A DNA stretch of 64,000 nt from an uncultured bacterium. Lineage in GTDB: Bacteria; Verrucomicrobiota; Lentisphaeria; Victivallales; UBA1829. Made by a program: the position numbers and the translations under genes. The notes beneath the pieces were generated by a model. The model saw nothing but the letters and a program-made list of their open reading frames with translations. It was not told where the DNA came from and did no database searches. The stretch covers positions 1 to 64,000 of the forward strand of contig URNX01000002.1 of assembly GCA_900549415.1 (NCBI GenBank), given 5' to 3'. Below, one piece after another: positions 1 through 8,900 of this stretch; the first letter of the stretch is position 1; the number at the start of each line of letters is the position of its first letter.

Positions 1-240
1 CCCACGGTTGAGCTCCTGAAACGTTACAATGTTGCGGCGGAGATCAACTGTCATGCGGGATACCGTCCGAATCCGGAATTTTTTGCGCTCTGTCTGAAAC
101 ACGGCGTAAAGCTTTCGCTGGGTACGGATTCGCACAATCTTTATGAAGTTGGCTTCATCATGCCGCACCTCCGCATCCTCAAAGCCGTCGGCGCTTACGG
201 CAGGCTCGACGAAGTCCTGCTGGGAACGAATTGCGGCTGA
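1..240 (+). CDS. PHP-domain metal-dependent hydrolase, C-terminal part
   Basis: This is the last 79 codons of a gene that starts before the window; frame 1 is open from the first base to a TGA at 238. The visible part contains EINCHAG and a GTDSH motif. An Asp-x-His of this kind supplies metal ligands near the end of PHP (polymerase and histidinol phosphatase) domains, and a helix-rich tail follows, as in that family. The substrate cannot be told from the fragment; histidinol phosphatase and other phosphoesterases share the fold. The next gene faces it tail to tail 42 bases away, with no clear terminator between. Confidence 0.6.
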   Translation, partial: PTVELLKRYNVAAEINCHAGYRPNPEFFALCLKHGVKLSLGTDSHNLYEVGFIMPHLRILKAVGAYGRLDEVLLGTNCG

Positions 241-282
241 CCGGAGATTCCCGGACAGCCGCATCGCGAATACCTGAAATTC

Positions 283-1614
283 TTATTTTGCACATTCCCG
301 GATTTTCCGGTGAACGGCGAGAGTCCGTTCGGCAAGAGCTTTCATCGAACAAACGGATTCTCCGATGAAATTCGGTTCGATGGTGTCATTCAGACGTTCC
401 GCAAGGTGGCTTTCCGGATTTAAAATGCCCGTAATGGAACCGATCGTTGCCGCGGTGCAGTCGGTATCCATGCCGCCCATTACCGCGAGCGCGCAGTTGC
501 GGTCGATTGTGCTGTTCCCGTAAAGCAGAGCCATGACGACGATCTGGAGATTGTTGATCGCATGAACACAGTGCATGTTTTTGTATCGTTCATCCAGCTT
601 GTCCATGAACTGTTCCCATGTCGGAGCCTCCTTTTTCCATTGCAGGGAGAGTCTGACCGCCTCCGCAAAACGGCAGTTTGCGGGGATTTCCGAAAGACCG
701 ATGCGGATGAGCTTTTCCGGATCGCTTTCGCAAAAGGCCGCACTGATGACTGCCGCGACAAACATTTCCGCATAAATTCCGTTCTTTGTATGAGTCCAGC
801 AGGCGTCGCGGTAGGCGAATTCCGCGGCGAGTTCCGGATTTCCTGCGGCCGCATACCCCCAGAAGTCCGCGCGGATTGCGGCACCGATCCATTCACGGTA
901 GGGATTGTTGAAGCGGCGCGTAAATGCGGGAGTCGCTCCCCAGCCGCTTGGACGGCAGAAGCGCGGATGGCGCATGTTGTAGTTCAGAATTGCCTGTGTT
1001 TCGGCAGTGCAGATGGCGTTGTAGGGCAGGGAGCTGTTCCAGCGGTCCGCAACATCATGCCATTTGAAATCCGCGCCCTTTGTTTCGAGAACGCGGAGTC
1101 CGACGAGGGTGTAATGAATGTCGTCGTCCGGTTCCATGCAGTTGATGTTTTCCCGCTGGGACCGCGGACACCAGAGTTCGGGTGCGGAGCGGATGTAGTC
1201 ATGCAGTTCCCAATCTCCCTGCCGGATGAGCAGATCGCGGATCCAGGAGCGGGATTTGCACTCGACGGGTTTTCCCAGCGCACAGCCGACGCAGCGTCCG
1301 CGCCATGCTCCGTGGAAGTGTTCGAGCAGTTCCGCGTCGGAAAGCTTCAGTTCGAGTTTGCGCGGACCCTCCGGTCGCAGGGCCCGGATTTCCTCCAGCT
1401 CGTCCGGTTCCTCATACTTCCAGTCGGGGCGCATCGGCAGATTCTCAAGTTTTTTGTAAATCTTTTCGATTCGCTCCGAGTAGGCGTCTGCATCGGGATG
1501 AAGCATGGCGGCTTCCTCCCTGATTTCCGGGGAGAGGATGTATCCCTCTTCCTCAAGCTGAACGAGTTCGTGCTGGAGCTGAACGAGCGGGTCGTACCAT
1601 CCTGAAACAAGCAT
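283..1614 (-). CDS. ADP-ribosylglycohydrolase family protein
   Basis: A 443-residue protein of the ADP-ribosylglycohydrolase (DraG/ARH) family, which removes ADP-ribose from proteins or small molecules using a two-metal centre. It shows the N-terminal GCALGKPVE motif near residue 110, a DDDIHYT metal-binding segment near 163-169, and the C-terminal GGMDTDCTAATIG motif near 380-392, whose Asp residues bind the second metal. The first 90 residues are an extra helical, charged N-terminal part not needed for the fold. ATG at 1614 is preceded by a strong GGAGGT ribosome site. It is transcribed away from an AraC regulator 85 bases off, which is its most likely regulator. The substrate is unknown; many gut homologues sit in sugar-use loci. 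Confidence 0.85.
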   Translation of the reverse strand: MLVSGWYDPLVQLQHELVQLEEEGYILSPEIREEAAMLHPDADAYSERIEKIYKKLENLPMRPDWKYEEPDELEEIRALRPEGPRKLELKLSDAELLEHFHGAWRGRCVGCALGKPVECKSRSWIRDLLIRQGDWELHDYIRSAPELWCPRSQRENINCMEPDDDIHYTLVGLRVLETKGADFKWHDVADRWNSSLPYNAICTAETQAILNYNMRHPRFCRPSGWGATPAFTRRFNNPYREWIGAAIRADFWGYAAAGNPELAAEFAYRDACWTHTKNGIYAEMFVAAVISAAFCESDPEKLIRIGLSEIPANCRFAEAVRLSLQWKKEAPTWEQFMDKLDERYKNMHCVHAINNLQIVVMALLYGNSTIDRNCALAVMGGMDTDCTAATIGSITGILNPESHLAERLNDTIEPNFIGESVCSMKALAERTLAVHRKIRECAK

Positions 1615-1650
1615 TTTTTACCTCCTTGCTTTTTCATGGTTTGCGGGTAT

Positions 1651-1679
1651 AGTATAATGTCTTTTTTTAATAAAATCAA
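1651..1679 (-). promoter_or_regulatory. Sigma-70-type promoter of the ADP-ribosylglycohydrolase gene
   Basis: On the minus strand TTGATT (1674-1679) and TATACT (1651-1656) are separated by exactly 17 bases, close to the housekeeping consensus. Transcription would start near 1644, about 30 bases before the ATG. Confidence 0.6.
1653..1658 (+). promoter_or_regulatory. Possible -10 box of the araC-type gene
   Basis: TATAAT on the plus strand matches the -10 consensus perfectly and lies inside the minus-strand -10 region, so the divergent promoters overlap. No convincing -35 box is seen at the right distance, which would fit an activator-dependent promoter. Confidence 0.35.
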
Positions 1680-1699
1680 CGCAGAAAAAGGTAAACTTT

Positions 1700-2554
1700 A
1701 TGCAGAATCGCTCAAAATACGGTTTGCAATTTGTTCCGGTGGAATTTTCCGGCGGATTTCCGCTGTATGTTCATGATCATTTGCGGCATCCTTCGCGGGA
1801 GATCTCTGTGCTGCACCGTCACGATTGCATGGAGCTTGGATTCTGCGTGGAGGGGAAGGGGATTTTTGCGGTGGAGGGCAAGATTATGGATTTCCGGAGC
1901 GGAGACTTCACCGTAATCGGCCCTTCGGAGGCGCATCTTGCGGCCAGTGCGCCCGGAACGACCTCTCACTGGTACTGGTTTTATCTGGATTTTGAGCGTC
2001 TGCTGCATCCGGCGTTTCCGGAAACGGATCTGCGTTATCTTCGGTCGTTGCGCGGTGCGGCATTCGGGAATGTCTTCAGGGGAACCGAGCATCCGTGGGG
2101 ACCTTTGATTCTGAAGCGGCTTTTCTGTGCGGAGACGAAAGAGGAGAAGATTGCGCTGCTTCTTCTGTTTGCCGTGCGTCTCCGGGAAGAGTCCGGAACT
2201 TTTGCGGAAGAGATCCCGGTGGAGGAGAACTCCGGGTTCGGGCGGATCGCGAAAGCGGTGAACTATTTCGGATCGCACTATTCGGAACGGATTACCGTTG
2301 CGGATGCGGCGCATTTATGCGGGATGAGCATTGCGAATTTCCGGCGGGTCTTTCAGCGGGAGATGGGCGTCGCTCCGCTGGATTATCTGAACCGTCTGCG
2401 GATTTGCATGGCGAAAGCGGAACTCCGGACGGGACGCTGGCGGATATTTGAGGTAGCCGCGCGTTGCGGTTTCCCTTCGCTTTCGAGTTTCAACCGACAG
2501 TTCCGGAAGCATGAAAAACGCACGCCCCGGGAGGTGATGACGCGGAAAGAATAA
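1700..2554 (+). CDS. AraC family transcriptional regulator
   Basis: A 284-residue regulator. The N-terminal half (about 15-150) looks like the cupin sensing domain of AraC proteins, with a His-rich start (LHRHDCMELGFCVEG) and FRSGDFTVIGPSEAH. The C-terminal 100 residues hold the two helix-turn-helix motifs, the first around ITVADAAHLCGMSIANF and the second ending RCGFPSLSSFNRQFRK, followed by the usual TPREV tail. The ligand is probably a sugar, by analogy with the family. It diverges from the ADP-ribosylglycohydrolase gene with overlapping promoters, so that gene is the natural target. Start ATG at 1700 follows AAAAAGGT. Confidence 0.9.
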   Translation: MQNRSKYGLQFVPVEFSGGFPLYVHDHLRHPSREISVLHRHDCMELGFCVEGKGIFAVEGKIMDFRSGDFTVIGPSEAHLAASAPGTTSHWYWFYLDFERLLHPAFPETDLRYLRSLRGAAFGNVFRGTEHPWGPLILKRLFCAETKEEKIALLLLFAVRLREESGTFAEEIPVEENSGFGRIAKAVNYFGSHYSERITVADAAHLCGMSIANFRRVFQREMGVAPLDYLNRLRICMAKAELRTGRWRIFEVAARCGFPSLSSFNRQFRKHEKRTPREVMTRKE

Positions 2555-2585
2555 AATTTCTTGAATATTTTTTCGATTGAAAAAT

Positions 2586-2613
2586 TGCTTATTTCATTTT
2601 TGAGTGTACATTA
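2586..2613 (+). promoter_or_regulatory. Candidate promoter of the rimO operon
   Basis: TTGCTT (2586-2591), a 16-base spacer and TACATT (2608-2613). Transcription would start near 2620, about 30 bases before the rimO start, so a start codon much further upstream than 2632 is unlikely. Confidence 0.45.
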
Positions 2614-2649
2614 CTTCCACACATGTAATTTTTGAGAAGGAACACTGGA

Positions 2650-4011
2650 TTGGATACGCTGGAAAACATACCGCGGATGGTCTGCATTGTCAGTCTCGGA
2701 TGCCCGAAAAACTTTGTCGATACGGAAATCGCCGCAGGGTCGCTCCTCTGCCGCGGACTCGGAATCACCGCGGACGAGGATGAAGCGGATATCATGCTCA
2801 TCAACACTTGCGCGTTTATCGATACCGCCCGAAAGGAATCAGTCGACGTCATCAAGGGCGCGATCCGGTGGAAAAAACGGCGCGAGGGACGCAGAATCGT
2901 CGTCGCGGGCTGTCTCGTTCAGTGGAAAAACGCTGCGCAGGTCCGGGAAAAATTCCCTGAAGTCGACCTCTGGACCGGCATCGATTCGGTTGAACGGATG
3001 GGTGACATGCTCGCAGATCTGGATAATTCCGCCGCGCCCGCCGTCGCCGCTCAGCCCTGCTATATCTACAACGAAAAGACCTCCCGCGTTCTGCTGACGC
3101 CGGGGCATTATGCGTATCTGAAAATTGCGGACGGCTGCGACAACCGCTGCTCCTACTGTTCCATTCCGAACATCCGCGGCTCCCTGCGCAGCCGGTCGAC
3201 GGAATCCGTGCTTGCCGAGGCGCAGAACCTCATCGACAACGGCACGAAAGAGCTGATCATCATTGCGCAGGATACCACAGCCTTCCGGCGCGACAAGGGG
3301 GAAAAGGATGCCGCGGCAAAACTCATTCAGGGACTCGACAAACTCAAGGGCGACTACTGGTTCCGTCTGATGTATCTGCACCCCGCCTCTGTGACGGATG
3401 CAATCATCGGCGCGATGGCGGATGCGGAACACATGGTCCGCTGCGTTGAAATGCCGCTTCAGCATATTTCCGACCGCATTCTGCTTTCGATGGGACGCAA
3501 AGTCGGAGAAGCGGCGACCCGTGAAGCTGTCCGCAAAGTCCGCGAGCAGGCGCACTGCGCAATCCGGACAACCTTCATGACCGGTTTCCCGGGGGAGACG
3601 AAGGATGACTTCGAGAAGCTTCTGCAGTACGTGGGAGAACAGAAATTCGAGCGTCTCGGAGCGTTCTGGTATTCGCCGGAAGACGGGACGCCGGCCGCGT
3701 CGTTCCGCAACCAGGTTCCGCGCAAGCTGGCAATGGAGCGCTATGAGCGCATCATGGCGGCGCAGCACGATATTTCGCTTGCGGCGAACAAGGCGCTGAT
3801 CGGAAAAGAACTGGATGTGATCATAGACTCTGTCGAAGGGCGCGGCAAAGCGCTGGCCCGGAGCGGGCTTGATGCGCCGCAGATCGACAATCAGATTGTA
3901 TTGAAGAAAGTTCCTGCCGGAGTCGAACCGGGAACTTTCGCGAAGGCTGTCGTGCGCTCCGCGAAGGCGTATGACATAACCGCGGAGTATTCCGCATCCG
4001 AGGAGAAATGA
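2650..4011 (+). CDS. rimO: Ribosomal protein uS12 methylthiotransferase RimO
   Basis: A radical-SAM enzyme that methylthiolates Asp of ribosomal protein S12. It has the N-terminal UPF0004 iron-sulfur domain (SLGCPKNFVDTE, NTCAF), the radical SAM cysteines in CDNRCSYC (about 163, 167, 170) followed by the RimO-typical SIPNIRGSLRSR, and a C-terminal TRAM region. The 453-residue length is normal. I place the start at a TTG (2650) because GAGAAGG lies 9 bases upstream; an in-frame TTG at 2632 has no ribosome site, and ATG at residue 10 is a weaker alternative. It heads a tight operon: the next gene starts 2 bases after its stop. Confidence 0.92.
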   Translation: MDTLENIPRMVCIVSLGCPKNFVDTEIAAGSLLCRGLGITADEDEADIMLINTCAFIDTARKESVDVIKGAIRWKKRREGRRIVVAGCLVQWKNAAQVREKFPEVDLWTGIDSVERMGDMLADLDNSAAPAVAAQPCYIYNEKTSRVLLTPGHYAYLKIADGCDNRCSYCSIPNIRGSLRSRSTESVLAEAQNLIDNGTKELIIIAQDTTAFRRDKGEKDAAAKLIQGLDKLKGDYWFRLMYLHPASVTDAIIGAMADAEHMVRCVEMPLQHISDRILLSMGRKVGEAATREAVRKVREQAHCAIRTTFMTGFPGETKDDFEKLLQYVGEQKFERLGAFWYSPEDGTPAASFRNQVPRKLAMERYERIMAAQHDISLAANKALIGKELDVIIDSVEGRGKALARSGLDAPQIDNQIVLKKVPAGVEPGTFAKAVVRSAKAYDITAEYSASEEK

Positions 4012-4013
4012 CT

Positions 4014-4628
4014 ATGTCGCCGAGCATGAAAAACCTGCCGAACCGAATCACCGTAAGCCGGATCCTGCTGATCTTTGTCTTTGTGGCTCTGGCGAATATC
4101 CGCTCGGACAGCATCGGATTTTTCATCCCGACCGTGAAGCCGGAAGTCGGGCAGATCTGCCATGTGATTGCATACATCGTCGCCATTCTCGCCGCATTCA
4201 CCGACATGCTGGACGGCTATCTTGCCCGCCGCTACCACCTGGAGAGCGATTTCGGGCGTCTGATCGACCCGCTGGCGGATAAGATTTTCGTTGTCGGAAC
4301 ATTCGTTATGATGGCGGAATACAAACTTATGCCGGGCTGGATCATCATCGTCGTTCTGACCCGCGAATTCATGGTGACGGGGCTCCGGATGCTGGCGACC
4401 CACAAGGGGGTTGTGATTTCCGCGGACAAATGGGGGAAACTGAAAACGATACTCCAGATGATCGCCCTGCTGATCGGCGGTGCGGCATGGGTCGGGATTT
4501 TCAACATTCATCAGAAAGCGGTCTGGATCGGCTGGTATGTGTTGCTGCTGATTATGACGCTCGTTACAATTCTTTCCGGTCTCGGCTACTTCATCAAGAA
4601 TAAACAGCTCTACATGGAAAACACATGA
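4014..4628 (+). CDS. pgsA: CDP-diacylglycerol-glycerol-3-phosphate 3-phosphatidyltransferase
   Basis: An inner-membrane enzyme that makes phosphatidylglycerol phosphate, the first committed step to phosphatidylglycerol and cardiolipin. It carries the full CDP-alcohol phosphotransferase signature: DGYLAR, then eight residues, then G-x3-D-x3-D (GRLIDPLAD), near residues 67-89. Several hydrophobic segments fit the six-helix fold. The start is taken as ATG 4014, 8 bases after AGGAG; an ATG at 4008 overlapping the rimO stop lies too close to that site. At 204 residues it is slightly longer than many homologues because of an extra loop after the first helix. Its stop overlaps the hflX start (ATGA), suggesting translational coupling. 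Confidence 0.93.
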   Translation: MSPSMKNLPNRITVSRILLIFVFVALANIRSDSIGFFIPTVKPEVGQICHVIAYIVAILAAFTDMLDGYLARRYHLESDFGRLIDPLADKIFVVGTFVMMAEYKLMPGWIIIVVLTREFMVTGLRMLATHKGVVISADKWGKLKTILQMIALLIGGAAWVGIFNIHQKAVWIGWYVLLLIMTLVTILSGLGYFIKNKQLYMENT

Positions 4629-5971
4629 CGCGGAACCTGACAGAGGAAAAAATAGACGATTTTTCCCGGACGGATGAGCCGCAGGAGAAAAAGCCGAAGT
4701 CGGGCGCATACCTGGTCGGCGTTACGGAGCAGGGGGAGTCGCCGCTTGAGGCGCGCGAGCATCTCGATGAACTCCGCGAACTCGTCCGCACTCTCGGATT
4801 CGAGATTGTCGGCGAGACTATGACGGCAATCCGCGTTCCGAATGCGAAATTCTATCTTGGCTCCGGCAAGGCGGAAGAGGTCTGCAATGCCGCAAAACAG
4901 GCAAATGCAGAGCTGATTGTTTTCGATACGGAACTCGGACCCTCTCAGCAGCGCAATCTGGAGCGTCTGGCGCGAACCAATGCGGTGGATCGCCAGGAGA
5001 TCATTCTTGACATTTTTGCCGAACGCGCGCAGACGCGCGAGGCTGTGCTTCAGGTGGAACTTGCGCGCTACAAATATTTCCTGCCCCGTCTTACGCGCGC
5101 ATGGAGTCACCTTTCGCGCCAGCGCGGCGGCGCAAAGGGAACACGCGGCGAGGGTGAAAAACAGATTGAAAACGACCGCCGCATGGTCAAATACCGCATC
5201 GGGCAGCTCGAAGAGGAGCTTGCAACCGTCCGCCGTCAGCGCGACGTCCAGCGCAAAGGACGCGTCCGCCGCGCAATGCCGCTCGCCGCGATTGTCGGCT
5301 ACACCAATGCGGGAAAATCTTCGCTCCTGAACACGCTCACCGGTGCGGATGCTCTGGTTGAGAACAAACTTTTTGCCACGCTCGATCCGACGACCCGCAA
5401 GCTGGTTCTTCCGAACAAAAGCGAACTGCTGCTGACCGATACCGTCGGGTTCGTCCGCAAACTGCCGCATTCGCTGGTGGAGGCGTTCAAATCGACTCTT
5501 GAGGAAGCTGGCCTTGCCGATTTTCTGGTGATGGTTCTGGATATTTCGAGCCCGGATGTGGAGTCGCACTGGCAGACCACGCTTTCGGTTCTGACGGAGC
5601 TGGGCGCGCAGGACAAACCCATGCTGACTGTCTTCAACAAATGCGACCGCCAGAAAGATGCGCTGATCCGGACACGTCTGCGTTCGCTTGATCCGAACGG
5701 CGTGTTCATTTCCTGTCGCACGGGAGAGGGACTGGATGAGCTGCGGCAGACTCTGGTTGCCTACATGAAGAAGCGGACTCTGATTGACGATCTGCTGATT
5801 CCTCCGGAACATCCGGAGATTGTGGCGGCGGTCTATTCCAAAGCGTCGCTTCTGGAAGGGAAATATCAGGATGACGGTTCGTTTCGCTGTACTGTTCGGA
5901 TTCCGGGCGCGCACAGCGAGCTGTTTGCTCCGTATTCCTGTTCAAAAGTTGAAAATAAAGTGGAGGATTGA
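4625..5971 (+). CDS. hflX: Ribosome-associated GTPase HflX
   Basis: A 448-residue OBG/HflX-superfamily GTPase that binds the large ribosomal subunit and splits stalled ribosomes. The HflX N-terminal domain (about 28-165) ends in the hallmark glycine-rich linker GGAKGTRGEGEKQIE. A coiled-coil segment follows, then the G domain with GYTNAGKSS (G1, about 225-233), DTVGFV (G3, about 272) and NKCD (G4, about 338). The C-terminal extension ends in a small beta-rich region. The ATG overlaps the pgsA stop; no good ribosome site is visible, so it probably depends on pgsA translation. Confidence 0.95.
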   Translation: MTRNLTEEKIDDFSRTDEPQEKKPKSGAYLVGVTEQGESPLEAREHLDELRELVRTLGFEIVGETMTAIRVPNAKFYLGSGKAEEVCNAAKQANAELIVFDTELGPSQQRNLERLARTNAVDRQEIILDIFAERAQTREAVLQVELARYKYFLPRLTRAWSHLSRQRGGAKGTRGEGEKQIENDRRMVKYRIGQLEEELATVRRQRDVQRKGRVRRAMPLAAIVGYTNAGKSSLLNTLTGADALVENKLFATLDPTTRKLVLPNKSELLLTDTVGFVRKLPHSLVEAFKSTLEEAGLADFLVMVLDISSPDVESHWQTTLSVLTELGAQDKPMLTVFNKCDRQKDALIRTRLRSLDPNGVFISCRTGEGLDELRQTLVAYMKKRTLIDDLLIPPEHPEIVAAVYSKASLLEGKYQDDGSFRCTVRIPGAHSELFAPYSCSKVENKVED

Positions 5972-5974
5972 AAT

Positions 5975-8900
5975 ATGAAATTGAAACTGATGGCCGCTCT
6001 GGCCTTCCTGATGGCGTTTCCCGCCGCGGAATTCGCGTCCGCACAGGGGAATGCTTCCAGCCAGGCGTCGACCGATGTCTGGAGTGTCTGGCGCAAGGGG
6101 TTTGAAAGCTATGAAAAAGCGGAAGCTGCGGTTAAGAAAAAAGATTACAAGCTTGCCTTGACTCACTATCGCGCTTCGCTGGAAGCGTTCCGCTCAGTCA
6201 AGCGGAGCAATCCGGATTGGAACAAAAGCGTAATCAGCTACCGGATCGATCTCTGTCTGCGCCGTATCCGTGCAACTCAGGAGCTGCGCGACGCCGTTGC
6301 AAAAACAGAGAAGCCGAAAGCCCCGGTTCATGCGGTTCCGAAACGCCCCGCTCCTCAGCGTGAAGACTTTGTAACACAATCTCTGAAGATGCGTGCACGT
6401 CTCGCGGAAACCGAAAAAGAGCTTGCCGCGCTCAAGCGTTCCGTTGATCTCAACAAGAAGGCGGCGGAGCAGGTGAAAAATCTGCTGCAGGAGAAGAAAG
6501 AGCTCGTGGAAAAGAACAACATGCTCTCGCTTCTTCTCGAGGATTCCAAAGAAAAACTCAAGCGCGCCGACCGCAGTCTTGACCGCGAGCGCCGGATCGC
6601 CGAAGAACGCGCAAAAGTGACGGCTCTCTCCGATAAAATCCGTTCCCTGAATCTGGAAATCAAAACGTTGAAGAGCGAAAAATCGGATGCTTACGAGCGC
6701 CGCAACGCTGCGGAATATGCACTGAAGCAAAGCGAACAGCGTATCGCCGCACTCACAGCTTCCGTGGAAACCGCGAAGCTGGTTCAGAAGGAAAATCAGC
6801 TTCTCCAGAATCAGCTCGAGGAGATTCGTAAGGACCGTGCGGCATTGCAGAAGAAACTGGATGCGGCGTCCGCCGAGATTGCCGGACTTAACGCCCAGCT
6901 CAATAAAATCCGCGAGGGCATTGACCTTCCGGAGAATATCCGCCGGATTCAGGACAATGCAAATATTGTCATGAAGGACAATGAGTATCTCCGCACTCTG
7001 AATGCGAAGAATATGAAGGAACTCGAACTCCTTCGCAAGAGTTCCGCCGCACTTTCCGCGGAGCTGGAAAAAGTATCCGCCGAATACAAAGCCGCTTCCG
7101 CCGGGCTCAGCCGTGTATCAACGCAGTCCGCTCAGGCGAACGAACAGCTTGCCCTCCGCGCGAAGGAATCGGAGAACAGCCGGGCTGTGATCGCTCAGCT
7201 TCTACAGGAACGCGATTCCCTCAAAAATGAACTCACCGCATTCAGCAAACGCTATGAAGCTCTGCTGAAAAACTCCTCCCGCACGGATTCTCTTTCGGTC
7301 GGGCTTGCGGAGAAGGAAAAGGAACTTCAGGCGCTCGCCGCGAAGACAGCCGGACTGGAGCAGTCGCTTGCCGGATTGCGCAAGGAGAATGAAACTCTGG
7401 TCGGAGCGAATGCCGCGCTGAGCGCATCCGTCGCCGCACTTACCGCAAATGCGGAGCGTCTTTCCGCGGAGAATCAGAAACTGAAAGCCAACGCGGAAAA
7501 TCTGCGGACTCTGCTTGCGGATTCGCAGGATTTCAAAAAGAAAATGCTCGCTCTTTCTGCTGAAAACGAGGCTCTGAAGAAAAATGCCGCGGATCTTGAG
7601 AAGTTCGCGAAGGGACCCTCTGCGGAATTCGCGCGCCTTCAGCGCCGTTCTGCGGAACTGAAGAAAGAGCTCGACCGTGTGCTGGCGGAACGGGCGGAGC
7701 TTCAGAAACTTGTGAAGGAATCGAAAGCCCTTCCGGAAATCCGGAAGAAATATCAGGATGTGGTCGCGAACAACAACCGTCTTTCCGAGGAGTATGCCAG
7801 ACTCAAGCAGGAGTTCGAGCAGTTCAAAGCCTCCGCCGCAAAGGTGAATCAGGCGGGTGTTTCCGCCGCCGGCGTGAATACGGAGAACGCGCAGCTCAAG
7901 CGCGAGGCGGAAGCTCTGCGCGACAAGATCGCCGCTTATGAACGCAAAATCGAGGTCGGTTCTGCGCTTGCCGCCCGTCTTGCTGCGGAGAATGCGCGGC
8001 TGAAACAGAATCCGGACACGTCTGCAAGTGCGGAGTATGCGAAACTCAAAGCGGAATATGACCGCATTCTGCCGAAGTTCGAGGTTCTGGAATCGGATAA
8101 TGCCGCGCTCCGGAAATCGATTTCGGATTACAAAGACCAGTACCGGAAGTCCGCCCGTCTTGTAGCGGAAAATGAAAAATTGCGGGAAGAATACGCCGCG
8201 CTCCGGAAAACCGTTGCGGACGGTGTGCTCGCCAGACAGCTCAAGGAACTGGATGCGGAAAACAAGAATCTGCGCGCCGAAGTGCAGGGCTTGCGCGGAA
8301 GCGTGGAGCGTCTGCTGAAGGTTGCGGAGAATCCCGCCGCCTCGAAGGAACACCTCAAACGCACCGTCGATGAAAATTCCGCTCTCAAAACGGAAGTTGT
8401 CAAACAGCGTCAGCAGCTGGAATCTCTGAATGCGAAACTTGCGGAGAACGAAAAACGCCGCAAAGAAAATGACGCCCGTCTTTCCGCTCTGCTGACGACC
8501 GCGCGCACAGCACAGGAGTTTCTCAAACAGCGGGAAGCCGAGATCCGGAAACTTACAATACAGATAGATGCTCTGAAAAAAGCGAACCCGGCTTCCGCGT
8601 CTGAACTCGTCGCGGAAGTCACGGCGCTGAAGGAAGGAAAAGCGCAGTTCGAGTCCGCTATTCTCAATCTGAATGCGGTCCGCCGGAAACTCGAATCGGA
8701 AAACGCTGCGCTGAAACGGGATTTGGAACTCGTCCGCCGCGAAGCCGATTCTCTGAAGAAGACCCTGGAGCGTCCCAAGCCGCAGGGCGAACTGGAACGC
8801 CGCAATCTCGAACTTGTGGAAGCTGTTTCCAAGTATGAAAAACTCTATGCGCAGACCTCGAAGGAGCGCAACGATTTCTCCGCCCGCATCAAAACTCTGG

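Noticed and set aside
562..1605. 347-codon plus-strand frame opposite the ADP-ribosylglycohydrolase gene
   Set aside because: The minus-strand protein has all family motifs, a promoter and GGAGGT; the plus-strand product has none.
2560..2590. Terminator after the AraC gene
   Set aside because: A TTTTTC/GAAAAA stem in an AT-rich run is more likely chance and part of the rimO promoter region; no GC-rich stem.
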